Shown piece after piece: positions 44,808 through 53,863 of a stretch of DNA of 64,000 nt. Within the stretch, counting starts at the first letter, position 1. The number at the start of each line of letters is the position of its first letter. The translations under genes were made by a program, and so were the position numbers. The DNA comes from Fibrisoma montanum (GTDB lineage: Bacteria; Bacteroidota; Bacteroidia; Cytophagales; Spirosomataceae), in NCBI RefSeq assembly GCF_003583365.1, contig NZ_QXED01000006.1:494242-558241 (forward strand), given 5' to 3'. The notes beneath the pieces were generated by a model. The model saw nothing but the letters and a program-made list of their open reading frames with translations, did not search any database and was not told where the DNA came from.

Positions 44808-46166
44808 ATGGACCAGTCAGCCATTATTGCCTTACTTGAGGAGCAGGACATACAGAAAATTCGCTACGCCTTCGCCGATATTGACGGGGTGCTGCGCGGC
44901 AAAATCATTCACCGCAACAAGTTTCTGGACGGCCTGACCGACGGCTACGGCTTCTGCGACGTCGTATTTGGCTGGGATTGCACCGATACCCCCTACGATA
45001 ACGGCACCGTTACGGGCTGGCATTCGGGCTACCCCGACGCCCCCGTCCGGATCGACGTATCGACCTTCCGGCAACTTCCGTGGGACGATCAGATGCCGTT
45101 TTTCCTGGCCGATTTCAGTCGCTCCGATGGCAACGATCTGGCAGCCTGCCCGCGGAGCCTGCTCAAACGCATCGCCCGGCAGGGTGCGGATATGGGCTAT
45201 CACACCGAGTTTGCGCAGGAATTTGAATGGTTCAATTTCCGGGAAACGCCCCAGACGTTACAGCAGAAAGGCTTTCGGCAACTGGAACCGCTGACGCCCG
45301 GCATGTTTGGCTATTCGATTCTGCGCCCGTCGCTGGAAAGTGATTTCAACCACGACCTGTTTGATCTGCTGGCTCAGTTCGACATCCCGCTCGAAGGCCT
45401 GCATACCGAAACCGGCCCCGGCGTCTACGAAGCCGCAATCATGCACGATGAGGTTGTGCGGGCCGCCGACAAAGCCACCCTGTTCAAAACGGCGGTCAAG
45501 GAGATTGCCTACCGGCACGGCCTCGTCGCGACGTTCATGGCGAAGTGGAACGCCGACCTGCCCGGTTGCAGCGGCCACATTCACCAGAGCCTGTGGACAC
45601 CGGACGGCACAAAAAACCTGTTCTTCGATCCGGCAAAACCCGACCGCATGAGCGACCTGATGCGGCAGTACATGGCTGGCCAGCTGCATTGCCTGCCCCA
45701 CATTCTGCCCATGTTTGCGCCAACGATCAACAGCTACAAACGGCTCGTTGAAGGGGCCTGGGCGCCCACGACCGTAACCTGGTCGGTCGACAACCGGACA
45801 ACGGCCCTGCGCGTGCTCAACCACAAGGAAGCGTATGCCCGCGTCGAACACCGGGTTGCCGGGGCCGACTCCAACCCCTACCTGGCTATTGCTGCTTCGC
45901 TGGCGTCGGGCCTGTACGGCATCCGGCACGGACTGGAACTGGATATTCCGGCTACGGTCGGCAACGGCTACCAGGACAAACAGTATGGTACGTTGCCGGC
46001 GAACCTCTGGGAAGCGACCCAGGCCATGAAAACCTCCCCCGTTGCTACCGAGTTATTCGGCGAAGGGTTTGTCGATCATTTCACCCGCACCCGCGAGTGG
46101 GAATGGCGGCAGTATGCCCGCCAAGTCAGTGACTGGGAGTTGAAACGGTATTTTGAGATCATTTAG
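44808..46166 (+). CDS. glutamine-synthetase-like gamma-glutamyl ligase
   Basis: A 452-residue protein of the glutamine synthetase superfamily, nearer the GlnT/PuuA side than GlnA. The metal and glutamate sites are in TGPGVYEAAIMH, the ATP site in FMAKWNADLPGCSGHIHQSL and the catalytic loop in VDNRTTALRV. No adenylylation Tyr region of GlnA is seen. Such ligases attach glutamate through its gamma-carboxyl to amines. In this cluster the acceptor could be the amino group put on by the class III aminotransferase, giving an N-glutamyl sugar or amine. The next gene starts four bases after its stop. Confidence 0.8.
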   Translation: MDQSAIIALLEEQDIQKIRYAFADIDGVLRGKIIHRNKFLDGLTDGYGFCDVVFGWDCTDTPYDNGTVTGWHSGYPDAPVRIDVSTFRQLPWDDQMPFFLADFSRSDGNDLAACPRSLLKRIARQGADMGYHTEFAQEFEWFNFRETPQTLQQKGFRQLEPLTPGMFGYSILRPSLESDFNHDLFDLLAQFDIPLEGLHTETGPGVYEAAIMHDEVVRAADKATLFKTAVKEIAYRHGLVATFMAKWNADLPGCSGHIHQSLWTPDGTKNLFFDPAKPDRMSDLMRQYMAGQLHCLPHILPMFAPTINSYKRLVEGAWAPTTVTWSVDNRTTALRVLNHKEAYARVEHRVAGADSNPYLAIAASLASGLYGIRHGLELDIPATVGNGYQDKQYGTLPANLWEATQAMKTSPVATELFGEGFVDHFTRTREWEWRQYARQVSDWELKRYFEII

Positions 46167-46169
46167 TCA

Positions 46170-47213
46170 ATGCGCATAGTCAATTATCCCGCTATAATCC
46201 GGGAAGCCTGGAGAGGCTTCGATGCCTCCCAAACCATACAAACCATCGAGGACATCAGCGCCCGCGTTTCGACCAACCACGTATTTCGGGTCCGGTTCGA
46301 CAACGGCGACATCGTCATCGCCAAGCTGTCGTATTTCGGTAAGTACGAGCATTTTAAGGAAGATCACCGCATCATTCAGGCGCTGGCGAACAACCTACTC
46401 TACCCGTTCGAGAACGTACTGGCCAAGTCGCTGCTGAAGAACAACCAGGTGTACACGTACCGCTACAAAGAAGGGCTCGTTGATGCCTGGGTGGTGTTTT
46501 ACAATCCGATCCGGACGATGAACAAAATGCCTCGTCGGCTTGAGGAGCACCACATCCGGACATTGGGTACACAGATCGCCAAATTTCACAAAGCCTGCGC
46601 CCGGGTCAGCAGCGTATTACCGAAATCATCGAAGACGCTGCGGTCCGATATTCAGGGACTGCTCGACATTCTGGATTCCGAATCGGGGCAGTTTGAGCAC
46701 CGCAACCACGTGGATACGCTCCGCGAGCAGTGCGACATTTTCCTGAAAAACCGGCAGAAGCTCGTGGCCGGCACCGTCGAAACCATGCCCGTGTTTGTAG
46801 ACTGGAACATCGGCAATTTCTCGGTTACCGATAATCTGGAACTGTTCTCGCGCTGGGATTACGACTGGTTTCGCATCAGTTACCGCGTCATGGATTTCTA
46901 CTTTTTCAGCCGCGTTACGTCCGACGTCGGCGACCGGACCGTGTTCAGCTACTTCATCGGCCCGCTGATGGAAGACCGGTTTATTCTGTTCCTGCAGGAA
47001 TACCACAAGGTCTATCCGCTGACGGAGAATGAAGTCCGGTTTATGAAAGAAGCGTATCGTTTCTTTATTTTAAACTACGTAATCAAGTACGGTCGGTATT
47101 TTTTTCACCGGACCTACGCCACCAAACTCCAGCGCGAAGCGTACGAGATTTATTTTCCGTCAATTGATCAGCAGTTCGATGCGGACAAAATCCTGCGGGC
47201 GCTGAACATCTAA
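46170..47213 (+). CDS. aminoglycoside-phosphotransferase-like kinase
   Basis: The 347-residue protein has a kinase fold with VFRVRFDNGDIVIAKL (nucleotide Lys) and the catalytic loop VDWNIGNFSV followed by SRWDYDWF, where the Asp that binds Mg lies. The usual HxD is here VxD (FVDWN), so the loop lacks the His of Brenner's motif. APH-like kinases phosphorylate small hydroxyl compounds such as choline, homoserine or sugars. The gene is tightly packed between the GS-like and HAD genes (gaps of 3 and 15 bases), so it belongs to the pathway. Confidence 0.75.
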   Translation: MRIVNYPAIIREAWRGFDASQTIQTIEDISARVSTNHVFRVRFDNGDIVIAKLSYFGKYEHFKEDHRIIQALANNLLYPFENVLAKSLLKNNQVYTYRYKEGLVDAWVVFYNPIRTMNKMPRRLEEHHIRTLGTQIAKFHKACARVSSVLPKSSKTLRSDIQGLLDILDSESGQFEHRNHVDTLREQCDIFLKNRQKLVAGTVETMPVFVDWNIGNFSVTDNLELFSRWDYDWFRISYRVMDFYFFSRVTSDVGDRTVFSYFIGPLMEDRFILFLQEYHKVYPLTENEVRFMKEAYRFFILNYVIKYGRYFFHRTYATKLQREAYEIYFPSIDQQFDADKILRALNI

Positions 47214-47228
47214 CCCCACCGGTACGGT

Positions 47229-48077
47229 ATGCAGTTTGACGACTTCAAAGCGATAATTTCGAAGTATAAGGTCATTTTTTTTGATGCGTTTGGCGTCCTG
47301 AAGACGTACAACGGCCTGATTCCGGGCATCGAAAAGACCTTTGCTTACCTGAAAACTCAAAACAAAGACTTCTACGTGCTGACCAACGACGCATCGCGGA
47401 GCCCTGACCAGCTGGCGGAGTCGTATCACCTGCTGGGTCTGCACGACGTAGTGCCGCAGTGCATTATCTCGTCGGGCATGCTGGCGCGGGAGTACCTGGA
47501 GTTGAAAGTTGACCACGGTACGGTGGCCTACCTGGGTACGGCGAATTCGGCCCATTACATTGAAACGGCCGGTCTGAAAACCCTCTCGATCAGCCAGCTT
47601 GACCTCAACACCATTTCGGAAGTGAATGCGCTGGTGATGCTCGACGACGAAGGATTCGACTGGAATACCGATCTGAACAAAACCGTCAATCTGCTGCGTA
47701 AACGTAACATCCCGGTCATCGTCGCCAACACCGACGCTACGTATCCGGTGTCGCAGAATCGGCTGGCAATTGCCATCGGCGGGGTCGCCCAGATGCTCGA
47801 GACGGTAGTGGGTAAGCAGTTTATCCGCTTCGGCAAACCCGACGCCCAGATGTTCATTTTCGCGTATGAACACATTCGAAGCCCCTCGACCGTCACGAAA
47901 AAAGACATCCTGATGGTCGGCGACACGCTGCACACCGACATCCTGGGCGGCAACAAATTCGGATTGGACACGGCGCTCGTACTGACCGGCAACACCCAGG
48001 CCGAAGACGCCGAGATCCGCATCCGCAGCACCGGCATCATCCCGACCTACGTTTGCGAATCGGCGGTGATTGATTAA
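47229..48077 (+). CDS. HAD-IIA family phosphatase-like protein
   Basis: The 282-residue protein has the HAD-IIA layout with a cap: motif I FFDAFGVLKTYNGLIPG (nucleophile Asp in FDAFG), motif II VLTNDASR, and motif III/IV MVGDTLHTDILGG. In motif I the second Asp that normally acts as general acid (DxD) is Phe, as in dehalogenase-like members. Activity may therefore not be ordinary phosphatase. It follows the kinase by 15 bases and could reverse or use its product. Length is typical. Confidence 0.85.
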   Translation: MQFDDFKAIISKYKVIFFDAFGVLKTYNGLIPGIEKTFAYLKTQNKDFYVLTNDASRSPDQLAESYHLLGLHDVVPQCIISSGMLAREYLELKVDHGTVAYLGTANSAHYIETAGLKTLSISQLDLNTISEVNALVMLDDEGFDWNTDLNKTVNLLRKRNIPVIVANTDATYPVSQNRLAIAIGGVAQMLETVVGKQFIRFGKPDAQMFIFAYEHIRSPSTVTKKDILMVGDTLHTDILGGNKFGLDTALVLTGNTQAEDAEIRIRSTGIIPTYVCESAVID

Positions 48078-48130
48078 CGTATCCGACGAACCCGATTGTT
48101 AACGACTCCCGGTAAACAACCTTACGAACT

Positions 48131-48505
48131 GTGCAAGCCTGGTTTTTTCTATTCATCGCTGCCACCTTCGAAACGGCCTGGACGTATTCGGTCAAGTACA
48201 TGAAATTTGCGGATCTCAGGCTGTTACGCTGGCATAACTTCTACAGCCCGCAGATCGGTCTGCCCATCCTGGCACCCATCATCGGATACGTCGTGTTCGG
48301 CATTGCCAACATCTACTTTTTCTCGATGGCGATCAAGCAGATTCCGACCCCAACGGCTTTTGCGGTCTGGACCGCTACGGCGCTGATCCTGATCAAGCTG
48401 ACCGACGTGTTGTTTTTCAAAGCCGACTGGTCTCTGCCCGAGCTGTTCTTTCTGATGCTGATCGGTATTGGTATTGTGGGTTTACGGGTCTACGCCACGG
48501 CCTGA
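48131..48505 (+). CDS. SMR/DMT-like small multidrug-type transporter
   Basis: A 124-residue protein starting at GTG 48131, with four hydrophobic helices. Helix 1 has FLFIAATFETAWTYSVKYM, with a membrane Glu as in EmrE. PTPTAFAVWTATALILIKLTD resembles the SMR conserved block. It should be an inner-membrane dimeric exporter or flippase subunit of a lipid or amine. It may be the last gene of the sugar-acid cluster; a 54-base gap separates it. Confidence 0.75.
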   Translation: MQAWFFLFIAATFETAWTYSVKYMKFADLRLLRWHNFYSPQIGLPILAPIIGYVVFGIANIYFFSMAIKQIPTPTAFAVWTATALILIKLTDVLFFKADWSLPELFFLMLIGIGIVGLRVYATA

Positions 48506-48562
48506 TGCTAATCAAAGCGGCTTTTAATACGTGTCACCTTAATCTAATTAGAGCGAAATAGG

Positions 48563-49134
48563 ATGGCGGAAGAAACTGGCAAACGCATCTACACCGTGGA
48601 TGATACCTCGCACTGGAAAATCGCTCGGAGGTAAAGCACGAATTTGTAAATGGCCTATTGATTGAAATACCGGGAGAATCGAAGAAAACCAACGAAATTG
48701 GGGGCAATATTTTTGTCAATTTAAAGCTGGGCTTGAAAGTAAAGCCACACAAAGTATAGAACCACGACGTCAAGCTACGGACCGTCCCAAATCGCGAGTA
48801 CCGCTATCCTGACATCATGGTCGTCCCAACCAACGACGCTGACGATACACACGTTGTTCATAAAGCAGTAATGACGGTTGAAGTAACTTCGGAAAACTCG
48901 TCGGGTGTTGATCATGACGAGAAGTTTCACGAATACGTAGGCATGCCTTCGATCGAATACTACCTGCTTGTTTGTCAAGCCGAGTCATTGGTTGAAGTCC
49001 ACCAACGCACCGGTACAAAGTGGGAATACGCCTTTTACACTAACCTTACCGACTCATTTGAGGTAACAGCACTCAGCCTCACTATGCGTTCGAGTGACAT
49101 TTACGAAAGTGTATTTTGGTTCTTCACCATCTAA
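48563..49134 (+). pseudogene. broken Uma2-family (DUF820) endonuclease-like gene
   Basis: An Uma2-type protein is spread over two frames. The first 21 codons from ATG 48563 read TGKRIYTVDDTSHWKIARR and then stop. Two bases over, frame 48628 resumes EVKHEFVNGLLIEIPGE, meets an in-frame TAG (48757-48759) and continues with YRYPDIMVVPTND and the MTVEVTSENSSGVD core to a normal stop at 49134. So one frameshift and one nonsense codon have killed a gene of about 190 residues. The Uma2 family is a restriction-like nuclease fold, abundant and often decayed. The bases are AT-richer than neighbours. Confidence 0.85.
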
Positions 49135-49268
49135 GCAGGATTAAACCAAAAAATCCTGCTCAGTTCGCACAATTTGTCATTTCCTGTGTTTCTTTGAAAC
49201 AGTCCCTTTGTTGCGGAGACTACCACTCCCAACGAGACACCTGAAACAAAACGGTTTACTGTTTCATA

Positions 49269-50648
49269 ATGACCCAGTCACTCAAAGATTTAACCCCCCG
49301 GCAAATTGTTGCCGAATTGGATCAATACATCATCGGCCAGCACGACGCCAAACGGAACGTTGCCATTGCGCTCCGGAATCGCTGGCGCCGGATGAACGCG
49401 CCGGACGACATGCAGCGCGAAATTACCCCGAACAACATCCTGATGATCGGCGCTACGGGCGTTGGTAAAACGGAGATTGCCCGGCGGCTCGCGAAGCTGG
49501 CCGATGCCCCGTTCACCAAAGTAGAAGCTTCGAAATTTACGGAAGTCGGCTACGTGGGCCGCGACGTCGAAAGCATGGTTCGCGACCTGGTCGAGCAGTC
49601 GGTCAATATGGTTCGGGCGGCCAAAAAAGAGTCTGTTCAGGTAAAAGCGCAGCAACTGGTTGAAGATGCCATTCTGGACATTCTCATTCCGCCCGTCAAG
49701 CCGACTACTACGCACATGGGCTTCGAGAACAACAACGATCCGGACGCCGAACTGAACGAACGGACCCGCGAACGATTCCGCGAAAAGATCCGCTCCGGCG
49801 AGATGGACGACCGCAAGATCGACATCGAAGTGCAGCAAAGTCAGGCTCCGAATATTGGCGTCATGGGCGGTACGGTCGACGAACTGTCGATGATGAACAT
49901 CCAGGAGATGATCGGCGGCATGATGCCCAAACGGGGCAAAAAGCGGAAAGTAACCATCGCCGAGGCCAAAAAGATCATGCTGGAGGAAGAAGCCGCCAAA
50001 CTGATCGACATGGATGAAGTGAAAGAAGAAGCCATCCGAAAGGCCCAGGATTCCGGCATCATTTTTATCGACGAAATCGACAAGGTAGCTTCAGCGCGGA
50101 GCAACGGCTCGGGCGGACCGGACGTCAGCCGCGAGGGCGTGCAGCGCGATCTGCTTCCGATTGTGGAAGGCAGCGCAGTCAACACTAAATACGGCGTCAT
50201 CCATACCGATCACATTCTGTTTATCGCGGCCGGGGCCTTTCACGTTTCCAAGCCCAGCGACCTGATTCCCGAGCTGCAGGGCCGTTTTCCGATTCGGGTG
50301 GAGCTGCAAAGCCTGTCTGAAGACGATTTTTACCAGATTCTGAAGGAACCCAAAAACGCCCTGACCAAGCAATACGTAGCGATGCTGGCGGCCGAAGGCG
50401 TCGAGTTAACCTTCCAGGATGATGCCCTGCGCGAACTGGCCCGGATTGGCTTCCAGGTCAATTCAGAGGTCGAGAACATCGGTGCCCGGCGTTTGCAGAC
50501 CGTCCTGAGTCACCTCTTAAATGACTTCATGTTTGACATTCCGGACGTGATCGGGGCCAACGCCCACGTAGTAGTCACAAAGGAACTGGTGCTGGAAAAA
50601 CTGACCGGTCTGGTGCAGAACCGCGACCTGAGCCAGTTTATCCTGTAA
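49269..50648 (+). CDS. hslU: ATP-dependent protease ATPase subunit HslU
   Basis: The 459-residue protein is the unfoldase of the HslUV protease. Walker A is GATGVGKTE, Walker B IIFIDEIDK, and the C-terminal tail ends SQFIL, the segment that opens HslV. An intermediate I-domain (about 140-215) is also present. The usual partner hslV is not next to it in the window. Length is normal. It is the only essential-looking housekeeping gene between the sugar cluster and GH30. Confidence 0.93.
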   Translation: MTQSLKDLTPRQIVAELDQYIIGQHDAKRNVAIALRNRWRRMNAPDDMQREITPNNILMIGATGVGKTEIARRLAKLADAPFTKVEASKFTEVGYVGRDVESMVRDLVEQSVNMVRAAKKESVQVKAQQLVEDAILDILIPPVKPTTTHMGFENNNDPDAELNERTRERFREKIRSGEMDDRKIDIEVQQSQAPNIGVMGGTVDELSMMNIQEMIGGMMPKRGKKRKVTIAEAKKIMLEEEAAKLIDMDEVKEEAIRKAQDSGIIFIDEIDKVASARSNGSGGPDVSREGVQRDLLPIVEGSAVNTKYGVIHTDHILFIAAGAFHVSKPSDLIPELQGRFPIRVELQSLSEDDFYQILKEPKNALTKQYVAMLAAEGVELTFQDDALRELARIGFQVNSEVENIGARRLQTVLSHLLNDFMFDIPDVIGANAHVVVTKELVLEKLTGLVQNRDLSQFIL

Positions 50649-50672
50649 CCGCGTTTGCCGAACGGGTTTCGA

Positions 50673-52052
50673 TTAGTTTACATCCGTCAGGGTCATCACA
50701 CTCCGGCCGGGCATCGTCACGATGTCGGCCGGAGTTATGCTTTCTTTGGTAACGCAGTTGTCAGTCGGCGAACTCAGATACCGCCGGAGGCTTCGGGGCA
50801 GCCCCGCCCCTGCCAGTTTGATAGCTATTGGCTCCCGGCTGCGGTTCATCAATACGAGCGTGGTTGACCCGTCGGGATGCCGGAATGCCAGCGGCAGTAC
50901 GTCGTCGGAACCGCTCGTGCATTCAACCCGTACGGCACCGGGCCGGATGTACCGGTAAAACTGTTTGGAGGTAAAATAGAACCGGTGCGGCACTCCCTTG
51001 TAGATCAGCGTTTCGTCAATCCAGTAGTCTTCCTGCACGCTCAGCCGCCACCATACCCAGGCCGATACGTTTCCAAACCGGAGGGCCGTGTAGATGTTTT
51101 CGGCCAGCCCGAATGCGCCGGGCAGGGTTTTGGTTTCGCCATCGGCAAAAACGGGGGCCGGCTCCCAGGTATTCGAATACCCGGACGTTTCGGTCATCCA
51201 GAGTGTTTTACCGCTGCGCTGCGCCAGCGCGTAGGTGCCGCGCCAGTTCGCCGGATTCTTGTCGGTAGGCTTTACCCCATCGTTTGTGTACCCGTGAACG
51301 GCCAGGAACCGGGTGTACTGCAGCACCTCCTTGCTGGCGTGGATGTTATCAAAATACTCACTGATGCGGGGGAAATACTGCACATCCTCCGGCCCGAACA
51401 GCCGGGTTGACACCGGCTGCCCGTCTGCGTAGGTAGCATTGGCCAGCTTCCGGCCGACCAGCGCCATAATAGCGGGGAGTTCGGTTGGTTTGAACACGCA
51501 CGACGGAAACGACTGGGCAAAAGCCGGCTCGTTCTGTACGCACAGGGCATATAACTCAACCCCAATCTGCTGGTAGAACTGCCGGACGTATTCGACGCAG
51601 TAGTCGGCCAGAGCTTCCTCCATACCAGGCTTAAGTCGATTTTTAGGATCCCCCTGCCCGCGCAGGCTCCCGTTCTCCTTCATCCAGGCGGGCGGACTCC
51701 ACAAGGTAGCAATGAACGTACTGACACCGAGTTGTTTTAAGCGGAGCAGATTGGCCGTTCCTCCGCTGACGTCGTTGGCTTTATCAAAGTTATAGGGCCC
51801 GTCGGGGGTTTCCTTGAATCCATACCCGACCTCACCCCGGTGAATGGTAAGGCCCAGGTCGTTGACCAGCCGTTCGGCCTGTTTTTCAGGATTGTAACCG
51901 CCAAAACCGACCATGGTCTGAAACGTTTTCGTCGTATCGACCGTAACAGCAACGGCCTTATCCGCCGTTACCTGCGCTTCTGTTCCGGGCGAGCAGGTCA
52001 TCAGCAAACATGGTCCAATGAGCAACAGCCAGGTGTGCAGGATACATTTCAT
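50673..52052 (-). CDS. GH30-family glycoside hydrolase lipoprotein
   Basis: From the ATG at 52052 the product is 459 residues. Signal KCILHTWLLLIGPCLLMTC places the lipidated Cys at residue 20. A (beta/alpha)8 barrel with a beta-sandwich tail follows. The acid/base Glu is in YALCVQNEPAF and the nucleophile Glu in LWMTETSGYS. VGFGGYNPEKQ at the start is the family entry motif. GH30 covers glucosylceramidases, beta-1,6-glucanases and xylanases. Surface or periplasmic anchoring is expected. No partner transport system is nearby. Its stop is 24 bases from hslU's stop (convergent). Confidence 0.85.
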   Translation of the reverse strand: MKCILHTWLLLIGPCLLMTCSPGTEAQVTADKAVAVTVDTTKTFQTMVGFGGYNPEKQAERLVNDLGLTIHRGEVGYGFKETPDGPYNFDKANDVSGGTANLLRLKQLGVSTFIATLWSPPAWMKENGSLRGQGDPKNRLKPGMEEALADYCVEYVRQFYQQIGVELYALCVQNEPAFAQSFPSCVFKPTELPAIMALVGRKLANATYADGQPVSTRLFGPEDVQYFPRISEYFDNIHASKEVLQYTRFLAVHGYTNDGVKPTDKNPANWRGTYALAQRSGKTLWMTETSGYSNTWEPAPVFADGETKTLPGAFGLAENIYTALRFGNVSAWVWWRLSVQEDYWIDETLIYKGVPHRFYFTSKQFYRYIRPGAVRVECTSGSDDVLPLAFRHPDGSTTLVLMNRSREPIAIKLAGAGLPRSLRRYLSSPTDNCVTKESITPADIVTMPGRSVMTLTDVN

Positions 52053-52154
52053 TGATGATTCAGGAACTGGGTTTACGAATGAATGATCCGGGAAATTAAG
52101 CAAATCCGGCGGGCCAACTTTCCTGCTCTGTCATAAAGAAAAGGGGAGAGACCC

Positions 52155-52556
52155 TTACGGCATAAGCCGAACCAATCGTTCGATGGCCCGGTCGGTGTCC
52201 GAGCGTTTCACGGCCGGCGGATCAAAGCGGTTGAACGGCCGAAGCTCGAGCACAAAGGAAGTTTCGACGGATTCCTCATCCAGCGGGGTAAATAGTTTGT
52301 AGCCAAGCAGGTGAATCGGCATTAACCCGTGCCGGGCCTTAAACCGGGCGAGCAGCGCCCCTAGAAACGACTCGACCGCCTGCTCCGTACCTCCATCGAC
52401 GGGTACGAATTTGACGAATCCAAACGTACGGTCAACCAACGTCTGCTCATGGGGTTCGTAGTGACCTTCGCAACTCGAAAACGTTCGGACCACCCCCGTT
52501 CGGTTCAGGGCGTCGACCAATGGCCGGATACGCGGTTCCAGGTCATCCAGTGTCAT
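52155..52556 (-). CDS. small hypothetical protein overlapping an MFS gene
   Basis: From the ATG at 52556 the product is 133 residues, overlapping the MFS stop by four bases (translational coupling). It has a LDDLEPRIRPLVDALN start and SSCEGHYEPHEQ, followed by alternating strands and a late PFNRFDPPAVKRSD. SSCEGH distantly recalls the Cys-containing motif of TYW3-like tRNA methyltransferases, but too little else matches to assign a role. No signal peptide. The long in-frame extension to 52823 lies inside the MFS gene and is not used. Confidence 0.6.
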   Translation of the reverse strand: MTLDDLEPRIRPLVDALNRTGVVRTFSSCEGHYEPHEQTLVDRTFGFVKFVPVDGGTEQAVESFLGALLARFKARHGLMPIHLLGYKLFTPLDEESVETSFVLELRPFNRFDPPAVKRSDTDRAIERLVRLMP

Positions 52557-53803
52557 TGGCCCTGCTGCCTTGTCCGATTCCGCTGCCGCCATAGCCCAGC
52601 CAGATAAATGGTTGCGACGGCCGCCAGCAACCCCGACAGCCCAAAGGAAGCGTCCAGGCCAGCCTCGCCGGCAAAGTGATTGAGCAGCCAGCCCGACACC
52701 ACCGCCCCCAGTCCGATACCGGCTTCGAGCGCGATGTACATGGTTGCCATAGCCCGGCCGCGCGTAGCTTCGTCGCTGAGATCGGCGGTCCACGCCTGTA
52801 CGGTGGGTGAGTTCATGCCCCACGACATGCCAAAACAGATACCCGCGGCCCAGAACCAGACCGACGCGTTCGGGTCACCGGCGTCGACCAGCGTCAGCAG
52901 AATCATGGAAACAACCAGTACCGCAGTCGACAGCGCCAGCACGGGAACCCGTCCGTAGCGATCCGACGACCGGCTGAACGTTAGCCGAACAGCCAGTGAC
53001 GCAATGGTATAGACCGTAAAAAACAACCCTTTGTTGGTGATGCCGAGCGACGTACTCAAAGCCGGGGCCAGCGTCAGCACGGCCCCCGACGAAAACGACT
53101 GCAGCAGCAACACAATGAACGGCTTGGTGGCCTGCCGGTCGAATACCTCGTTGGCTTTCAGCTTGAGCAAACCAAAGCGGAACGGCTGACGTACCGGCAG
53201 CGTTTCGGGCATCCGCAGCAGAATACCGATCGACAGCAGAGCAAACATGGATGACACCCAGAACAGAACATTGATCGAAAACGCATCGGCCAGCCAGCTA
53301 CCGATCGCCGGTCCGAGCGACATGCCCGTAGCTGTGAACAGCCCCAGCGCGCCCATAGCCTCCCCCCGCCGGTCGGCAGGCACTACGTCGGCCACGTACG
53401 CGGCCGTTGCCGTGGGTTTGGTGCCGGTCGAAAAGCCATGAACAAGCCGGAGCATCAGAAAGCCCCAGACGGTCAGGAGATACGGATAGAGAAAGCCGCA
53501 GACAAAACACACCAGCGACCCAAAAGCCATGACCGGTACGCGGCCGATGGTGTCGGTCAGCTTACCGCTGAACGGACGCGACAGGCCCGCCGTGAGCGTA
53601 AAGAGGGCGATGATTAGACCCACGTATTCGCGGCCACCCAGCCGGGTCAGGTGATCGGGCAGCTCGGGAATAAGCATCTGGAAACTGGCCGAGAACAGAA
53701 AGTTACTGGCACACAGCAACCAGAACGGCAGCGTATACAGGCTTGTGCTACGGAGGGTGGCTGAAGAGGGATTGGACGAGGAGGTAATCAAGTGCGAAAC
53801 CAA
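52553..53803 (-). CDS. MFS transporter
   Basis: A 416-residue protein with about 12 hydrophobic helices. The first loop FSGKLTDTIGRVPVMAFG is the MFS motif A (GKLTDTIGR), and LRLVHGFSTGTKPTATAAYVADVV is the helix 4 block of sugar/drug efflux members. GAVVSGWLLNHF lies near the end. It resembles the YfcJ/Bcr-type group. Substrate unknown. The frame starts with a TTG at 53803 and lacks a nearby ATG, so the start is uncertain. It is coupled to the small downstream gene. Confidence 0.8.
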   Translation of the reverse strand: MVSHLITSSSNPSSATLRSTSLYTLPFWLLCASNFLFSASFQMLIPELPDHLTRLGGREYVGLIIALFTLTAGLSRPFSGKLTDTIGRVPVMAFGSLVCFVCGFLYPYLLTVWGFLMLRLVHGFSTGTKPTATAAYVADVVPADRRGEAMGALGLFTATGMSLGPAIGSWLADAFSINVLFWVSSMFALLSIGILLRMPETLPVRQPFRFGLLKLKANEVFDRQATKPFIVLLLQSFSSGAVLTLAPALSTSLGITNKGLFFTVYTIASLAVRLTFSRSSDRYGRVPVLALSTAVLVVSMILLTLVDAGDPNASVWFWAAGICFGMSWGMNSPTVQAWTADLSDEATRGRAMATMYIALEAGIGLGAVVSGWLLNHFAGEAGLDASFGLSGLLAAVATIYLAGLWRQRNRTRQQGQ

Positions 53804-53814
53804 CTAGTTTCACA

Positions 53815-53822
53815 CAAAAGTA
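53815..53822 (-). promoter_or_regulatory. possible -7 element of the MFS gene
   Basis: TACTTTTG on the - strand fits TAnnTTTG but lies only 12 bases before the assumed TTG start. Either the start is further in, or the transcript is nearly leaderless. Confidence 0.25.
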
Positions 53823-53863
53823 CCGGCAAAATGTCGATCCGTCTTTACCGATGCCTAAATAAT

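Noticed and set aside
49269..50648. A complete hslVU operon
   Set aside because: Only hslU is seen. The upstream bases hold an Uma2 pseudogene and nothing encoding an HslV.
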